Source: Chryseobacterium pennipullorum (GTDB lineage: Bacteria; Bacteroidota; Bacteroidia; Flavobacteriales; Weeksellaceae). From it: a DNA stretch of 64,000 nucleotides. The stretch spans positions 248,001-312,000 of the forward strand of contig NZ_QNVV01000001.1 of NCBI RefSeq assembly GCF_003384725.1. The letters are read 5' to 3'. Shown in pieces: positions 25,970 to 35,090 of the stretch (positions within the stretch are counted from its first letter, which is position 1; each line of letters opens with the position of its first letter). Under the pieces are notes generated by a model that was not told where the DNA came from, ran no database searches, and saw only the letters and a list, made by a program, of their open reading frames with translations. A program made the translations under genes and the position numbers.

Positions 25970-26800
25970 TTAGTGGTGATCCAGTTTCTTCCAGATTTTC
26001 TGTTCTTCAATCTGATGATAATTTTTATCGATCGTAGAAAATTTCAGGGTTTCCTTAGCTCCCAACGCAAGAAAACCTAAATTTTCAAGGCTGTTGTCAA
26101 AAAGCCGGAATACCCTTTCCTGGAGCTCACGGTCAAAATAGATCAGTACATTTCGGCAGACAATCAGCTGAAAGCTGTTAAAAGAGCTGTCCGAAACCAG
26201 ATTGTGAGTAGACAGAATGAGCTTTTCCTGCAAACTTTTATCAAATTTTACGCTGTCATAATTAGCAGTATAATAATCTGAAAAATCCTTTACCCCTCCG
26301 GATAAGATATAGTTTTCAGAATAGAGTTTCATTTGCTGCAAAGGAAAAACACCGGCTCGTGCAGTTTCCAGGACAGAGGGATTCAGATCTGTTCCATAGA
26401 TCAGCGATTTGTGATACAGACCCGCTTCTTTCAGCAGGATGGCCATCGAATAAGCCTCCTCACCTGTAGAGCAGCCCGCTACCCAGATCCTGATCAGGGG
26501 ATAGGTCCCCAGCTGGGGTAAGATTTTCTCACGTACTGTTTTAAAGAAAGACGGATCACGGAACATTTCAGTAACATTTACCGTTACTTCTTCTATAAAA
26601 CGTTTCAGATAATCCGGGTCGTTCATAATGGTATACCGGAGCTCAGCAAAACTGGTAAACCGGTCCAGCAGACAGATACGGTTAACTCTTCTCTTGAAAG
26701 AAGCCCTGCTATAGCCTGAGAAATCATAGCCGTACATTTCATAGACGTCATTGATCAGAAATTCAACTTCTTCGTCCTTTATGATACTAGGTTCCAGCAT
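25970..26800 (-). CDS. cheR: CheR-type protein-glutamate methyltransferase, 276 aa
   Basis: CheR methylates glutamates using S-adenosylmethionine. The N-terminal helical domain (about 10-75, GYDFSGYSRASFKRRVNR) is followed by the SAM-binding domain with RIWVAGCSTGEEAYSMAILL (about 108-127), YGTDLNPSVLETARAGVFP, and FQLIVCRNVLIYFD. Length is typical. Its ATG directly follows the stop of the upstream response regulator with no gap, which suggests coupled translation. With cheB it forms a reversible methylation pair inside a hybrid kinase operon. Confidence 0.94.
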   Translation of the reverse strand: MLEPSIIKDEEVEFLINDVYEMYGYDFSGYSRASFKRRVNRICLLDRFTSFAELRYTIMNDPDYLKRFIEEVTVNVTEMFRDPSFFKTVREKILPQLGTYPLIRIWVAGCSTGEEAYSMAILLKEAGLYHKSLIYGTDLNPSVLETARAGVFPLQQMKLYSENYILSGGVKDFSDYYTANYDSVKFDKSLQEKLILSTHNLVSDSSFNSFQLIVCRNVLIYFDRELQERVFRLFDNSLENLGFLALGAKETLKFSTIDKNYHQIEEQKIWKKLDHH

Positions 26801-27166
26801 TTATGACAGTTTTTCTATAGCTGTTATCAAAAGATCCACATCAATCGGCTTAGAGACGTAATCATCAGCTCCAGCCTCTATGCATTTCTGGCGGTCTTCA
26901 GGCATTGCCTGTGCAGTCACCGCCACCACAGGAATATGCGCCGTTTCTGCAGTCTTTTTTATAATCTTCACCGCTTCATAACCATCCATTCCCGGCATCA
27001 TCATATCCATAAGTACTACCGAAAACTGCGGGTCCGACTTCAGGATGTCAAGGGCCTCCTGTGCCGCTGTGCAGCTTTCAATGGTATAACCACGGGCCTT
27101 CAGGGTTAGCTTTAATGCAAAGATATTACGTGGATCATCATCCACAATTAAAATTTTTTTATTCAT
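26801..27166 (-). CDS. Single-domain response regulator, 121 aa
   Basis: A lone receiver: LIVDDDPRN, phospho-acceptor Asp in VVLMDMMMPGMDGYE at about 52, VVAVTAQAM and YVSKPID. It closely resembles the last receiver domain of the upstream 1203-residue kinase, including the ADDYVSKPID end, and may have split from it or compete for the same phosphate. It is 15 bp after the kinase and directly adjoins cheR. Confidence 0.93.
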   Translation of the reverse strand: MNKKILIVDDDPRNIFALKLTLKARGYTIESCTAAQEALDILKSDPQFSVVLMDMMMPGMDGYEAVKIIKKTAETAHIPVVAVTAQAMPEDRQKCIEAGADDYVSKPIDVDLLITAIEKLS

Positions 27167-27181
27167 CAGAGTTGTATCTGT

Positions 27182-30100
27182 TTAACTTTCATATAACCAA
27201 ACGCGAAGAAGGGACAGCAGCTGATCGATATCTACAGGTTTTGAGATATAATCCGAAGCACCCGCCGTAATACATTTTTCACGGTCCCCGATCATTGATT
27301 TTGCCGTGACCGCAATAATCGGCAATCTGGTAAACGCCGGCATTTTTCTAATTTCCTTTATGGTTTCATAGCCATCCATTTCCGGCATCATCATATCCAT
27401 TAAAATAACATCTATATCCGGATGCTGCTTGATCTGCTGGAGGGCATCTTTGCCATCCATCGCTACCACAACTTCCACTTTATATTTTTCCAGTGCTTTT
27501 GTCAGAGAAAAAATATTCCGTACATCATCATCGGTAATCAATACTTTTTTAGAGCTGAGAACCTCCGTTAATGTGCCCAGCATTTTGCCTGCATTATTTT
27601 CGGAATGGTTATTTTTTTCCTCTACCAAATGTAAGAATAAACCTACTTCATCTAAAATCCTCTGATAAGAATGTGCTGTCTTTACGACGATAGAGTCTGC
27701 GTACTGTTTTATTTTAAGCTCTTCGTCCCTTGATAAGCTGTTCTCTGTAAAAATAATGATGGGAAGGTTTTCAAGACCTTCATTGCTTTTTATGGATTCC
27801 AGGACCTGAAATTCGTTCCCTTTGGACTTGCCGATATCTAAAATAACACAGTCTACATGATCTGCAGTCAATGCTTTCACACTATCCTCCACATTGTGTT
27901 CCACAGATAGAGAAATGTTGAAGTTACTCAGGAAATAAGATAAAGCACTGGCATGTTTCGCATTTTCCTCAACAATCAGAACTTTTTGGGAACCTTTCTG
28001 CAGAGCATCTTCGATTCTTCTGAAAACATCAGTCATCTTTTCCAGCGCTACCGGTTTATTGATAAAATCCACGGCACCTTTCATCAGACTTTCTTTTTTA
28101 AGGTGAAGTACAGACATCATGTGAACGGGAATATGTCTTGTATCCGCGTGGGATTTAAGCTCATCCATTACCTCCCATCCGTCTTTTACCGGAAGCTGAA
28201 CATCCAGCAGGATAGCATGAGGACGGTATTTCTGTGCGGCGGCAAGGCCATGATCTCCCCGTACGGCCACAATTCCTTTATAATCCTGCCGATGGGCATA
28301 TTTAAGAAGTGCTTTTGCAAAATTGACATCATCTTCTATTATAAGAATCACCTTATCACCTTTTTTGATGCGCTCTCTGTCATCGGCTACATCTTCAGGA
28401 ATTTCCAAGGTGTTCAGAACCTGAGCCGTTTCAGTTTCACCATCATCCAGAATGCTTTGAATTTCTTCTACATCTTCACGGATAATTTCCACCAGATCCT
28501 GATCTGTCTCATGCTGAACAATCTCCGTTACGGCATGAACAGGAATGATAAAACTGAATTCACTTCCTTCATTAAGTTCGCTTTTCAGTACCAGCTCACC
28601 TCCTAACAGCCTTGCGATCTCCCGGCTTATAGACAATCCCAAACCGGTGCCCCCAAATTTTCTTTTGGTAGAACCGTCTGCCTGCTGGAATGCCTCAAAA
28701 ATAATTTTTTGCTTATCTGCAGCAATTCCCACTCCGGTATCTTTCACAGCCATCACAATGAAGCCGGGTTTGTCCGAATGCTTCTTAATATGAAGGCCTA
28801 TGCTTCCTTCGTTCGTAAACTTCAGGGCATTGGACAGTAAATTTCTCAATACCTGATCTATCCTAAGGCGATCGGTCTCTATAATTTTCTGAACATTCTC
28901 TTCTATCCGGATATTAAACTGCAGTGCCTTCTCCTGAAATACAGGATTAAAGAGGCTTTTTAAATCTTTAACCACATCCTCTATGACCACATCCTGGTAT
29001 TCAAGGGTCATTTTACCGGATTCAATTTTAGCAAGATCCAGAATTTCATCTATCAGGGTTAATAAGCTTGTTCCAGAGCTCTGAATTACCTTCGCAGATT
29101 CTACCTGATCTTCATTCAGGTTTTCGTCAGGATTTTCTGCCATCAGCCTGGACAGCAGAAGGATTGAATTCAGAGGAGTACGCAATTCGTGGGACATATT
29201 AGCCAGGAATTCCGATTTGTATTTGGTACTTAGAGCCAGCTCTTCTACTTTCTTCTGAATTTCATTATTACGCTCAGCAATCAGGTGATTTTTTTCTTCC
29301 AGCAATCTAGATCGTTCCTCGAGTTCTGCATTCGCCTGCATCAGCTCTTCCTGCTGTACTTTTAATTCTTCTTCCGAAGCCTGTAGCTTTTGGGTCTGGG
29401 CTTCCAGTTCCGTATTCAGATTTTCTAGCTCAGAATGCTGAACCTGCAATTCCTCAGACTGTGCCTGGGTTTCCTCCAGCAGCTGCTGTTCTTTTTCTCT
29501 TCCTTTGGCAGCGCTCAGTGCAATTCCTATATTGATACAGCATTCCACAAAATAGCTGATTCTGTCCTGATCAAAATTGGACGTTGACCCCAGTTCAAGC
29601 ACTCCGATCGCGTGACCGTCTGCGAAAACAGGAATCAACAGAATTCCGTAAATTTTGATGGTACTGCTGGCAAAAGTGACTACAAAATCTTCTTCGTGGA
29701 GGTTATTATAAACCTGTGTTTTGGCAGTCATAAATGCCTGGCCTACCATACCTTCTCCAGGTTCAAAAGTCTGCTTCATGTTCCCTTCCAATCCGAAAGC
29801 TTTGCAAAGCTTCAGGATGCCTTCATCATAAAGATAGAGCGAGCCGTTGATACAGTTTCCATAATCGATCAGCTGATGCAGAGATTTTTCCGAAACTTCC
29901 TTTACGGTTTTATTACCGACCAGGGATTCGTTCAGCAAGGCCAGCCCTTTCTGGCGCCAGTCGCTTTTATTAATTTTATCAAATGATATTTTCAGGGACT
30001 CTGTCATATTGTTCAGAGATTCTACCAGGTCGCCCAAGTCATCCTGTGCAGTATCCACTGCCCTTTCGCTATAATCTCCATTGGCAACCCTGTTGGCTAT

Positions 30101-30793
30101 CTTCTGGATGGCACTTACCCGGCGGGTCATCTCCTCATCTTTTGCTTTAAGCATCTTTTCCAGCTTATCTCTGCGGATAAGATCTGCCCGCATCTTAATA
30201 TAGAAAAAGACAGTCACTACCACCGCTGCCAATGCCGAGAAGATGATGAATAAAACAGTGGTACTGGAGGAACGGTTAAGATCTTTGTTTTTAGCCTCAA
30301 GCTGGCTTTCCTCATACTGTACAAAATCACCCACAAGCTTCCGGCACCGATCCATATACACTTTACCGGCAATGATCTGCTGCTGGGTCATAATGGCTCC
30401 TTTCCGCCTGTTTTCCACAAGCTTTTTAAGATTAGCAATGGTGCTGTTGATGTTCTGTTCCAGGAGATGAAGCCTTTCCACCTGCACTTTATCCTGCAAA
30501 CCTAAGGCCTTGGCCCGTTCAAATGCCTTAGGATATTCTTGTAAGCACCGTTTATAGGGATCAAGAAAATCTTCTCTTCCCGTCAGTTGATAACCTCTGT
30601 TTCCTGTTTCCACATCCAGTAATGCCACCAGGACATCTTTAACGGCTGTGACAGAGCGCCTGCTTTTCGACAGGCTTTCCCTGTGGTTCATCTGGTTTTG
30701 GATACTCCAGTAGGAAGCTATTGAACTCGCAATTAAAATCAAAAGCGAAAGTCCTACTCCGAACTGAAGATTTCGTATAATTTTTTTCGGCAT
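27182..30793 (-). CDS. Hybrid histidine kinase: CHASE3-HAMP-GAF-kinase with three receivers, 1203 aa
   Basis: A multi-domain inner-membrane sensor. Membrane helices at about 10-30 and 178-199 flank a CHASE3-like periplasmic domain (VALLDVETGNRGYQLTG near 56-72). HAMP is at about 200-270, GAF at about 285-430, a long coiled coil at about 432-520. The HisKA motif ANMSHELRTPLNS carries H535, and the ATPase shows GGTGLGLSISREI near 714-726. Three receivers follow with phospho-Asp at D864, D986 and D1133; the middle one lacks the usual acidic pair DD (it has EE), so it may be weak. It is second in the operon, 5 bp after the smaller kinase. Confidence 0.93.
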   Translation of the reverse strand: MPKKIIRNLQFGVGLSLLILIASSIASYWSIQNQMNHRESLSKSRRSVTAVKDVLVALLDVETGNRGYQLTGREDFLDPYKRCLQEYPKAFERAKALGLQDKVQVERLHLLEQNINSTIANLKKLVENRRKGAIMTQQQIIAGKVYMDRCRKLVGDFVQYEESQLEAKNKDLNRSSSTTVLFIIFSALAAVVVTVFFYIKMRADLIRRDKLEKMLKAKDEEMTRRVSAIQKIANRVANGDYSERAVDTAQDDLGDLVESLNNMTESLKISFDKINKSDWRQKGLALLNESLVGNKTVKEVSEKSLHQLIDYGNCINGSLYLYDEGILKLCKAFGLEGNMKQTFEPGEGMVGQAFMTAKTQVYNNLHEEDFVVTFASSTIKIYGILLIPVFADGHAIGVLELGSTSNFDQDRISYFVECCINIGIALSAAKGREKEQQLLEETQAQSEELQVQHSELENLNTELEAQTQKLQASEEELKVQQEELMQANAELEERSRLLEEKNHLIAERNNEIQKKVEELALSTKYKSEFLANMSHELRTPLNSILLLSRLMAENPDENLNEDQVESAKVIQSSGTSLLTLIDEILDLAKIESGKMTLEYQDVVIEDVVKDLKSLFNPVFQEKALQFNIRIEENVQKIIETDRLRIDQVLRNLLSNALKFTNEGSIGLHIKKHSDKPGFIVMAVKDTGVGIAADKQKIIFEAFQQADGSTKRKFGGTGLGLSISREIARLLGGELVLKSELNEGSEFSFIIPVHAVTEIVQHETDQDLVEIIREDVEEIQSILDDGETETAQVLNTLEIPEDVADDRERIKKGDKVILIIEDDVNFAKALLKYAHRQDYKGIVAVRGDHGLAAAQKYRPHAILLDVQLPVKDGWEVMDELKSHADTRHIPVHMMSVLHLKKESLMKGAVDFINKPVALEKMTDVFRRIEDALQKGSQKVLIVEENAKHASALSYFLSNFNISLSVEHNVEDSVKALTADHVDCVILDIGKSKGNEFQVLESIKSNEGLENLPIIIFTENSLSRDEELKIKQYADSIVVKTAHSYQRILDEVGLFLHLVEEKNNHSENNAGKMLGTLTEVLSSKKVLITDDDVRNIFSLTKALEKYKVEVVVAMDGKDALQQIKQHPDIDVILMDMMMPEMDGYETIKEIRKMPAFTRLPIIAVTAKSMIGDREKCITAGASDYISKPVDIDQLLSLLRVWLYES

Positions 30794-30798
30794 GGAAA

Positions 30799-32274
30799 TT
30801 AATTTAATGGTAAAGTGAAATAAAAGGTGGATCCTTCGCCTAAAATACTGGAGACCCCAACATTTCCGTGATGCTGTTTGATGATCTCAGAGCAGATAAA
30901 CAGGCCTATCCCCATTCCCTGGAACTGAAGCGAAGATTCTTCTACACGATAAAACTTGCGAAACACAGCCGCCTGTTTAAAATCCGGGATACCAATTCCA
31001 AAATCGGTAACGCTTACCCTTACTTCCTGTGCTTCTTCATCTACAAAAGTGGTAACGATCACCTGATTGTTATGAGGAGAATATTTAATGGCATTGGTAA
31101 GGAAATTAATTAATACCTGTTCGATACGGATTTCATCCAATGGAATCAGAATATCCGGCTTCACTCCATGACGGCCTATTTTCACTTTATTTTCGTCATG
31201 GGTCTGCAGAATGGTTTCAATAGCGTTGCTGATGACATTCTCGAGATTAACAGGTTTTTTGTTAATCTTCAGTTTTCCGTTTTCTATTTTGGAAACATCC
31301 AGAAGGTCGGTAATCAGGGTATTAAGTTTTTCAATCTGTCCCTGCACTTTGGTTACAAAACCGGCTTCTGAGCTGTCCTTATCCAATTTCAGCTTCCTGT
31401 CCAGCAGCTGCACATAAGCTTTAATGCTTGTCAAAGGAGTTTTCAGTTCGTGACTTGCAATACTTAAGAATTCATCCTTCTCTTTTTCTGCTTTCTTCTG
31501 GCCGTCTATATCCGTAAATGTTCCTACCCAGTTTTTGATACGCCCTTCATCGTACACCGGGGTTACCCGAAGCAGATGATAGCGGTAATCTTCCGACCCT
31601 ACATTTTTGATACGGATTTCCAGTTCCAAAGCTTTTCCTCTTTTCCTGCAGCGTTCAAATTCTTCCAGGATAACAGGGTCATCCGGATGGGTCTCGGGAA
31701 AATTCTGTTCAGAATCAGAGTACTGATACCATTTACCATTCACAAAATCTACTATTCCCTGATCATTCAGGGTAAATGCAATTTGCGGAAGCGACTCCAG
31801 CATCAGGTGAAAGTGGTCGATCTGTGATTTCATAGTAACCTGGGACTCCCGTCTTCCCTTCACTTCAAGCTCCAGGTTCTGCTGCGTTTTCTTCATCGCT
31901 ACATTCTGCTCCTGAAGGTTATAGAAAGTTTTCACCTTAAGCAATAGGATTTCAGGATCTACAGGTTTCGTCACATAGTCCTTAGCTCCGGATGCGTATC
32001 CCCTTGTAATAAATTTTTTATCTGTATTGACAGCTGATAAGAATATAATGGGAACTTCTTTTGTTTTACTGTAATCCGCCAAAGTTTCAGCTACTTCGAA
32101 TCCATCCATGTCAGGCATCTGAACATCCAAAATAATCAGGGCATAATCATTTTTCAGTGCTTTGCCCAGAGCCACCTCACCGGAATCAGCCGTATCTACT
32201 TGAAAATCTTTGGATTCGAGTAACTTTTGCAGTGAGTAAAGGTTACTTTGGTTGTCATCAACAATTAAAATCAT
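30799..32274 (-). CDS. Receiver-PAS-histidine kinase, 491 aa
   Basis: A soluble kinase with its receiver domain in front: LIVDDNQSN, phospho-acceptor D50 in LIILDVQMPDMDGFE, YVTKPVD. A coiled segment and a PAS domain at about 150-260 follow. The kinase core has SIASHELKTPLTS (H275) and an ATPase with FQGMGIGLFICSEI. No membrane helix is seen. It is the first gene of the six-gene operon (spacings 5, 15, 0, 11, 20 bp), so the upstream 300 bp should hold the operon promoter. Confidence 0.92.
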   Translation of the reverse strand: MILIVDDNQSNLYSLQKLLESKDFQVDTADSGEVALGKALKNDYALIILDVQMPDMDGFEVAETLADYSKTKEVPIIFLSAVNTDKKFITRGYASGAKDYVTKPVDPEILLLKVKTFYNLQEQNVAMKKTQQNLELEVKGRRESQVTMKSQIDHFHLMLESLPQIAFTLNDQGIVDFVNGKWYQYSDSEQNFPETHPDDPVILEEFERCRKRGKALELEIRIKNVGSEDYRYHLLRVTPVYDEGRIKNWVGTFTDIDGQKKAEKEKDEFLSIASHELKTPLTSIKAYVQLLDRKLKLDKDSSEAGFVTKVQGQIEKLNTLITDLLDVSKIENGKLKINKKPVNLENVISNAIETILQTHDENKVKIGRHGVKPDILIPLDEIRIEQVLINFLTNAIKYSPHNNQVIVTTFVDEEAQEVRVSVTDFGIGIPDFKQAAVFRKFYRVEESSLQFQGMGIGLFICSEIIKQHHGNVGVSSILGEGSTFYFTLPLN

Positions 32275-32436
32275 ATGAAGTTAAAATCAATAATTAATTA
32301 TATTTACTTTAGGCTCAAAAATACTCACAATATTTCAAAAAAAAGTAATTTTTAGCGATTATGATTTTTTATTTCGTACCACATTTTATGGCATGAATAC
32401 CTTTGCTTTCTATAAGTAAAAAGATTCTTGAAATTG

Positions 32437-32457
32437 TATAGGAATTTATTTCCTATA
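32437..32457. promoter_or_regulatory. 21-bp perfect inverted repeat between the kinase operon and crp-like gene 1
   Basis: TATAGGAA-N5-TTCCTATA is perfect over 8-bp arms. It lies about midway in the 308-bp divergent region between the kinase operon (start 32274) and the Crp/Fnr gene (start 32583). It fits a dimeric repressor or activator site; the protein is unknown. Confidence 0.5.
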
Positions 32458-32582
32458 TGATAAAAATAGGTTGCATATCTGTAAAGAACAAGCTAACTTC
32501 ATGGTTTGAAAAATCTACCGGATTTCACTTTCTGAAGTTGTTTCCATGAGCACCGATTTGCTAAGGTTAATAGATTAAAATT

Positions 32583-33200
32583 ATGAAAAAAACAATAAGC
32601 TGTATGAATATTGACAGCAATATTCTTCGTTCATTCGGCGGCGAAAGCATACAATACAAAACCAAACAATTTATTTTCAGAGAAGGAGAACGGTCACTTT
32701 ATTATCATCAAATCGTAAGCGGGAAGGTAAAACTCAATACATTTAATGATGAAGGCAAGGAGTTTATCCAGAATATCCTTGGTAAAAATCAAAGCTTTGG
32801 TGATCCCCTCCTTTTTATTGACCGGTTGTATCCTACCAATGCCATATGCCTGGAAGCAGCTGAAATTGTCAGAATGCCAAAAAACAATTTCCTTGAGATG
32901 CTTGAAGTGCACCCCGATCTATCTCTGGAGCTCAATGCCTGTTTATCACAAAGATTATACTATAACAGCTTAATGGTAAGATATATGGCTTCTCAGAATC
33001 CGGTTGACCGATTAAAGGGATTAATGGATTATCTGAAGAGTTACTATGATGGGGACTGCCAGCAATGTTTTCCGGTAGAGCTTACCCGCCAGCAGATTGC
33101 CGATCTTACCGGCCTACGCGTTGAAACAGTAATCCGCACTGTCAAAAAGATGGTCAATGATAAAACCATAAAACTTGAGGGAAGGAGAATCCTCTATTAA
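32583..33200 (+). CDS. Crp/Fnr-family regulator 1, 205 aa
   Basis: An N-terminal cyclic-nucleotide-binding-type beta barrel (about 18-120, with FIFREGERSLYYHQIVSGKVKLN) and a C-terminal winged helix (about 160-205). The recognition region is LTRQQIADLTGLRVETVIRTVKKM. The Glu and Arg in ETVIR match the TGA/TCA-reading residues of Fnr and Crp. There are no cysteines placed like the Fnr iron-sulfur ligands, so the signal is not oxygen by that route. The recognition helix is nearly the same in two further paralogues at 34363 and 54911. Confidence 0.92.
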   Translation: MKKTISCMNIDSNILRSFGGESIQYKTKQFIFREGERSLYYHQIVSGKVKLNTFNDEGKEFIQNILGKNQSFGDPLLFIDRLYPTNAICLEAAEIVRMPKNNFLEMLEVHPDLSLELNACLSQRLYYNSLMVRYMASQNPVDRLKGLMDYLKSYYDGDCQQCFPVELTRQQIADLTGLRVETVIRTVKKMVNDKTIKLEGRRILY

Positions 33201-33333
33201 AAAAAACCAAGTCTGTTAAAGTAGAGTTAATTTTTTAAACCTGGCCAGCAGATTTTCAGCTCTATCAGGCGATTTCCGCTATAGAGTGCGTCTATAGCTG
33301 ATATTTTAATTTTTAAATTTCTAAAAATTACCC

Positions 33334-33341
33334 TACATTTG
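33334..33341 (+). promoter_or_regulatory. -7 element of a possible short RNA
   Basis: TACATTTG fits TAnnTTTG. No TTG is found 17-20 bp upstream. It precedes a terminator by about 50 bp, with no gene between. Confidence 0.4.
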
Positions 33342-33346
33342 CAGCT

Positions 33347-33416
33347 GATTCTCATGTTTAATTGAGTTTTCATGGTTATTAGTTTTTATCCCCGGATTTC
33401 TCCGGGGATTTTTTTT
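33347..33416 (+). ncRNA. Possible 70-nt small RNA ending in a strong terminator
   Basis: A -7 element at 33334, then about 40 nt, then an 8-bp GC-rich hairpin at 33388-33409 (ATCCCCGG with CCGGGGAT) and seven T. No reading frame longer than a few codons fits before the hairpin. The hairpin may instead only end the Crp/Fnr 1 transcript 190 bp upstream, so the RNA is tentative. Confidence 0.4.
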
Positions 33417-33418
33417 CA

Positions 33419-34099
33419 CTATACTTTTGTGAATCTATATTCTTCATATACCGTTGAAATCAAGTGGTGCGAATCAATATTTCTTGAGAATATAGGATAA
33501 TGAAAACGATCCAGTTTATTCAGAATTCTGATTAAATCCATTTTCTCATGATGACTGAGATTACCTGCAACAATATGAGTAGCCTGTCTTATTTTTTCCA
33601 TTTGTTCTTCCAATGCGCGCAATCCTTCTTCCGAAATATGAATCAGCTTGCTGCGTTTATCGGTATCGGATTCCGTCTGCACAATCCAGCCCTGACGAAG
33701 CAGTCTGGCAATAATAAGCATACCAACAGGCTTATCATGAATATTTTTTTTAATGAGCTCCATTTTTGTCATCTGTCCGAAAGCCTTAAGATTGATCAGA
33801 TAGATAAAGTCCTCCTGCGTAGAAAATTCTGAGTTTGAAATCGCAGATTTGGAGTACGTTTTTGCATAACGGTTGAGGTGAACGAGAAGCGTATTGATAG
33901 CACTTTCCGCTGTTCTTCCGTTTTCTTTCCCTTCCCAGTAAGGTTCTTCAAGGTTTTGTGGCCCCGGAGTCTCTTTCTGAGCAAACATCCACTCTTTAAA
34001 ACCATCAATTGTATCGGGATAGGAATGGGGATGCACTTGAGCTTCCGTTTCAAACTGCTCCAGCAAAACCATCATGTCTTTGATAAGAGTATAATTCAT
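33419..34099 (-). CDS. MarR-family regulator, 226 aa
   Basis: A winged-helix regulator longer than the usual 140-160 residues because of an N-terminal extension of about 80 residues (QVHPHSYPDTIDGFKEWMF). The MarR core is at about 90-200: FIYLINLKAFGQMTKMELIKKNIHDKPVGMLIIARLLRQGWIVQTESDTDKRSKLIHISEEG, with the DxRxxxxxLT-like wing. Its -7 element lies inside a 16-bp box also found over the photolyase promoter, so it likely represses itself and phr-hemH. It may respond to light or oxidative damage, judged from those targets. Confidence 0.88.
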   Translation of the reverse strand: MNYTLIKDMMVLLEQFETEAQVHPHSYPDTIDGFKEWMFAQKETPGPQNLEEPYWEGKENGRTAESAINTLLVHLNRYAKTYSKSAISNSEFSTQEDFIYLINLKAFGQMTKMELIKKNIHDKPVGMLIIARLLRQGWIVQTESDTDKRSKLIHISEEGLRALEEQMEKIRQATHIVAGNLSHHEKMDLIRILNKLDRFHYPIFSRNIDSHHLISTVYEEYRFTKV

Positions 34100-34111
34100 T
34101 TCAATATAAAT

Positions 34112-34157
34112 AGTTTACAAATATACCTTTTAAATTTCATTAGTGTATTTATAAAAT
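34112..34157. promoter_or_regulatory. Tandem MarR-type boxes over the marR promoter
   Basis: Box 1 AGTTTACAAATATACC (34112-34127) contains the minus-strand -7 element TATATTTG. Box 2 AGTGTATTTATAAAAT begins 30 bp further at 34142. The photolyase promoter has the same two boxes at the same 30-bp distance (37491 and 37521). Confidence 0.6.
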
Positions 34158-34362
34158 CTAAAAACAAAAGATTTAAGGCTTAAATAAACATGGTCCTCAG
34201 GACTTTACTTCTTTAAAAGTCATATTTTTATGAATAAAATCAATACAAATAAACAAAATATGGTATATTTTCTCAAAATGAACCGGCAATATGGTTTATT
34301 ATTTGCAATCTCTGAAACGAAAAGTTAACACAATACATCATTAACCTATAAAATTTTGAGAC

Positions 34363-34956
34363 ATGATAATAAGTGAAGATTTATTATTAGCCTATGGTGC
34401 AAATTATGAAACCTTTGATGCGAATGAAACCATTTTCTCAGAAGGAAATTTGCCTAAGTTTTATTTTCAGATCAATCATGGTATTGTTGAACTTAACAAC
34501 TACCATGAAGACGGTAAAGAATTCACTCAAAATATTCTGTCTGACGGACAAAGTTTTGGGGAATCTTTTTTGTTTGATGATAAAGTTTATCCTACTAATG
34601 CTACTGCTAAAACCAGCTGCAACATCCTTAAAATTTCCAAGACAGACTTTTTCAATTTGCTGAATCAGCATCCTGAAATTTCTTCCAGAATGCTGAAATG
34701 CATTGCGGACCGGCTGTATTACAAATACGTTATGCTGTTCAATGTATCGTCACCGGACCCCGTTCTTAAAATTAAAACGGTGATGGATCACCTTAAAGGC
34801 GATCACAATACCCACAAACATTCGTTTCAGATCCCGCTTACCAGGCAGCAGCTTGCCAACCTCACGGGACTTCGCGTAGAAACTGTCATCAGAACGATTA
34901 AAAAAATGCATAATATCAATCTGGTGAAGGTTCAAAACAGAAAAATATTCTATTAA
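34363..34956 (+). CDS. Crp/Fnr-family regulator 2, 197 aa
   Basis: Same build as regulator 1: beta-barrel sensor (about 12-115, TIFSEGNLPKFYFQINHGIVELN) and winged helix with LTRQQLANLTGLRVETVIRTIKKM. The recognition helix is almost the same as in regulators 1 and 3, so all three probably read the same DNA core. It is divergent from MarR. A near-consensus -7 (TATTATTTG, one base too long) lies about 60 bp before the ATG. The ligand is unknown. Confidence 0.92.
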   Translation: MIISEDLLLAYGANYETFDANETIFSEGNLPKFYFQINHGIVELNNYHEDGKEFTQNILSDGQSFGESFLFDDKVYPTNATAKTSCNILKISKTDFFNLLNQHPEISSRMLKCIADRLYYKYVMLFNVSSPDPVLKIKTVMDHLKGDHNTHKHSFQIPLTRQQLANLTGLRVETVIRTIKKMHNINLVKVQNRKIFY

Positions 34957-35017
34957 AAGCCTACTGACTTCTCCGCATTGAGTGGCAGTCACTTAGCCTA
35001 TTGATGATCTGGAAAAC

Positions 35018-35050
35018 GAGCTATATTCATCTTTGCAATGAATATAGCTC
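35018..35050. terminator. 13-bp perfect hairpin between convergent crp-like gene 2 and hemH
   Basis: GAGCTATATTCAT pairs with ATGAATATAGCTC around a 7-nt loop. It lies between convergent genes and probably ends both transcripts, but has no T run on either side, so it is an unusual terminator. Confidence 0.5.
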
Positions 35051-35090
35051 ATGACCCCGTGGTAAATCGTATGTATTAACGAGAACAGCA

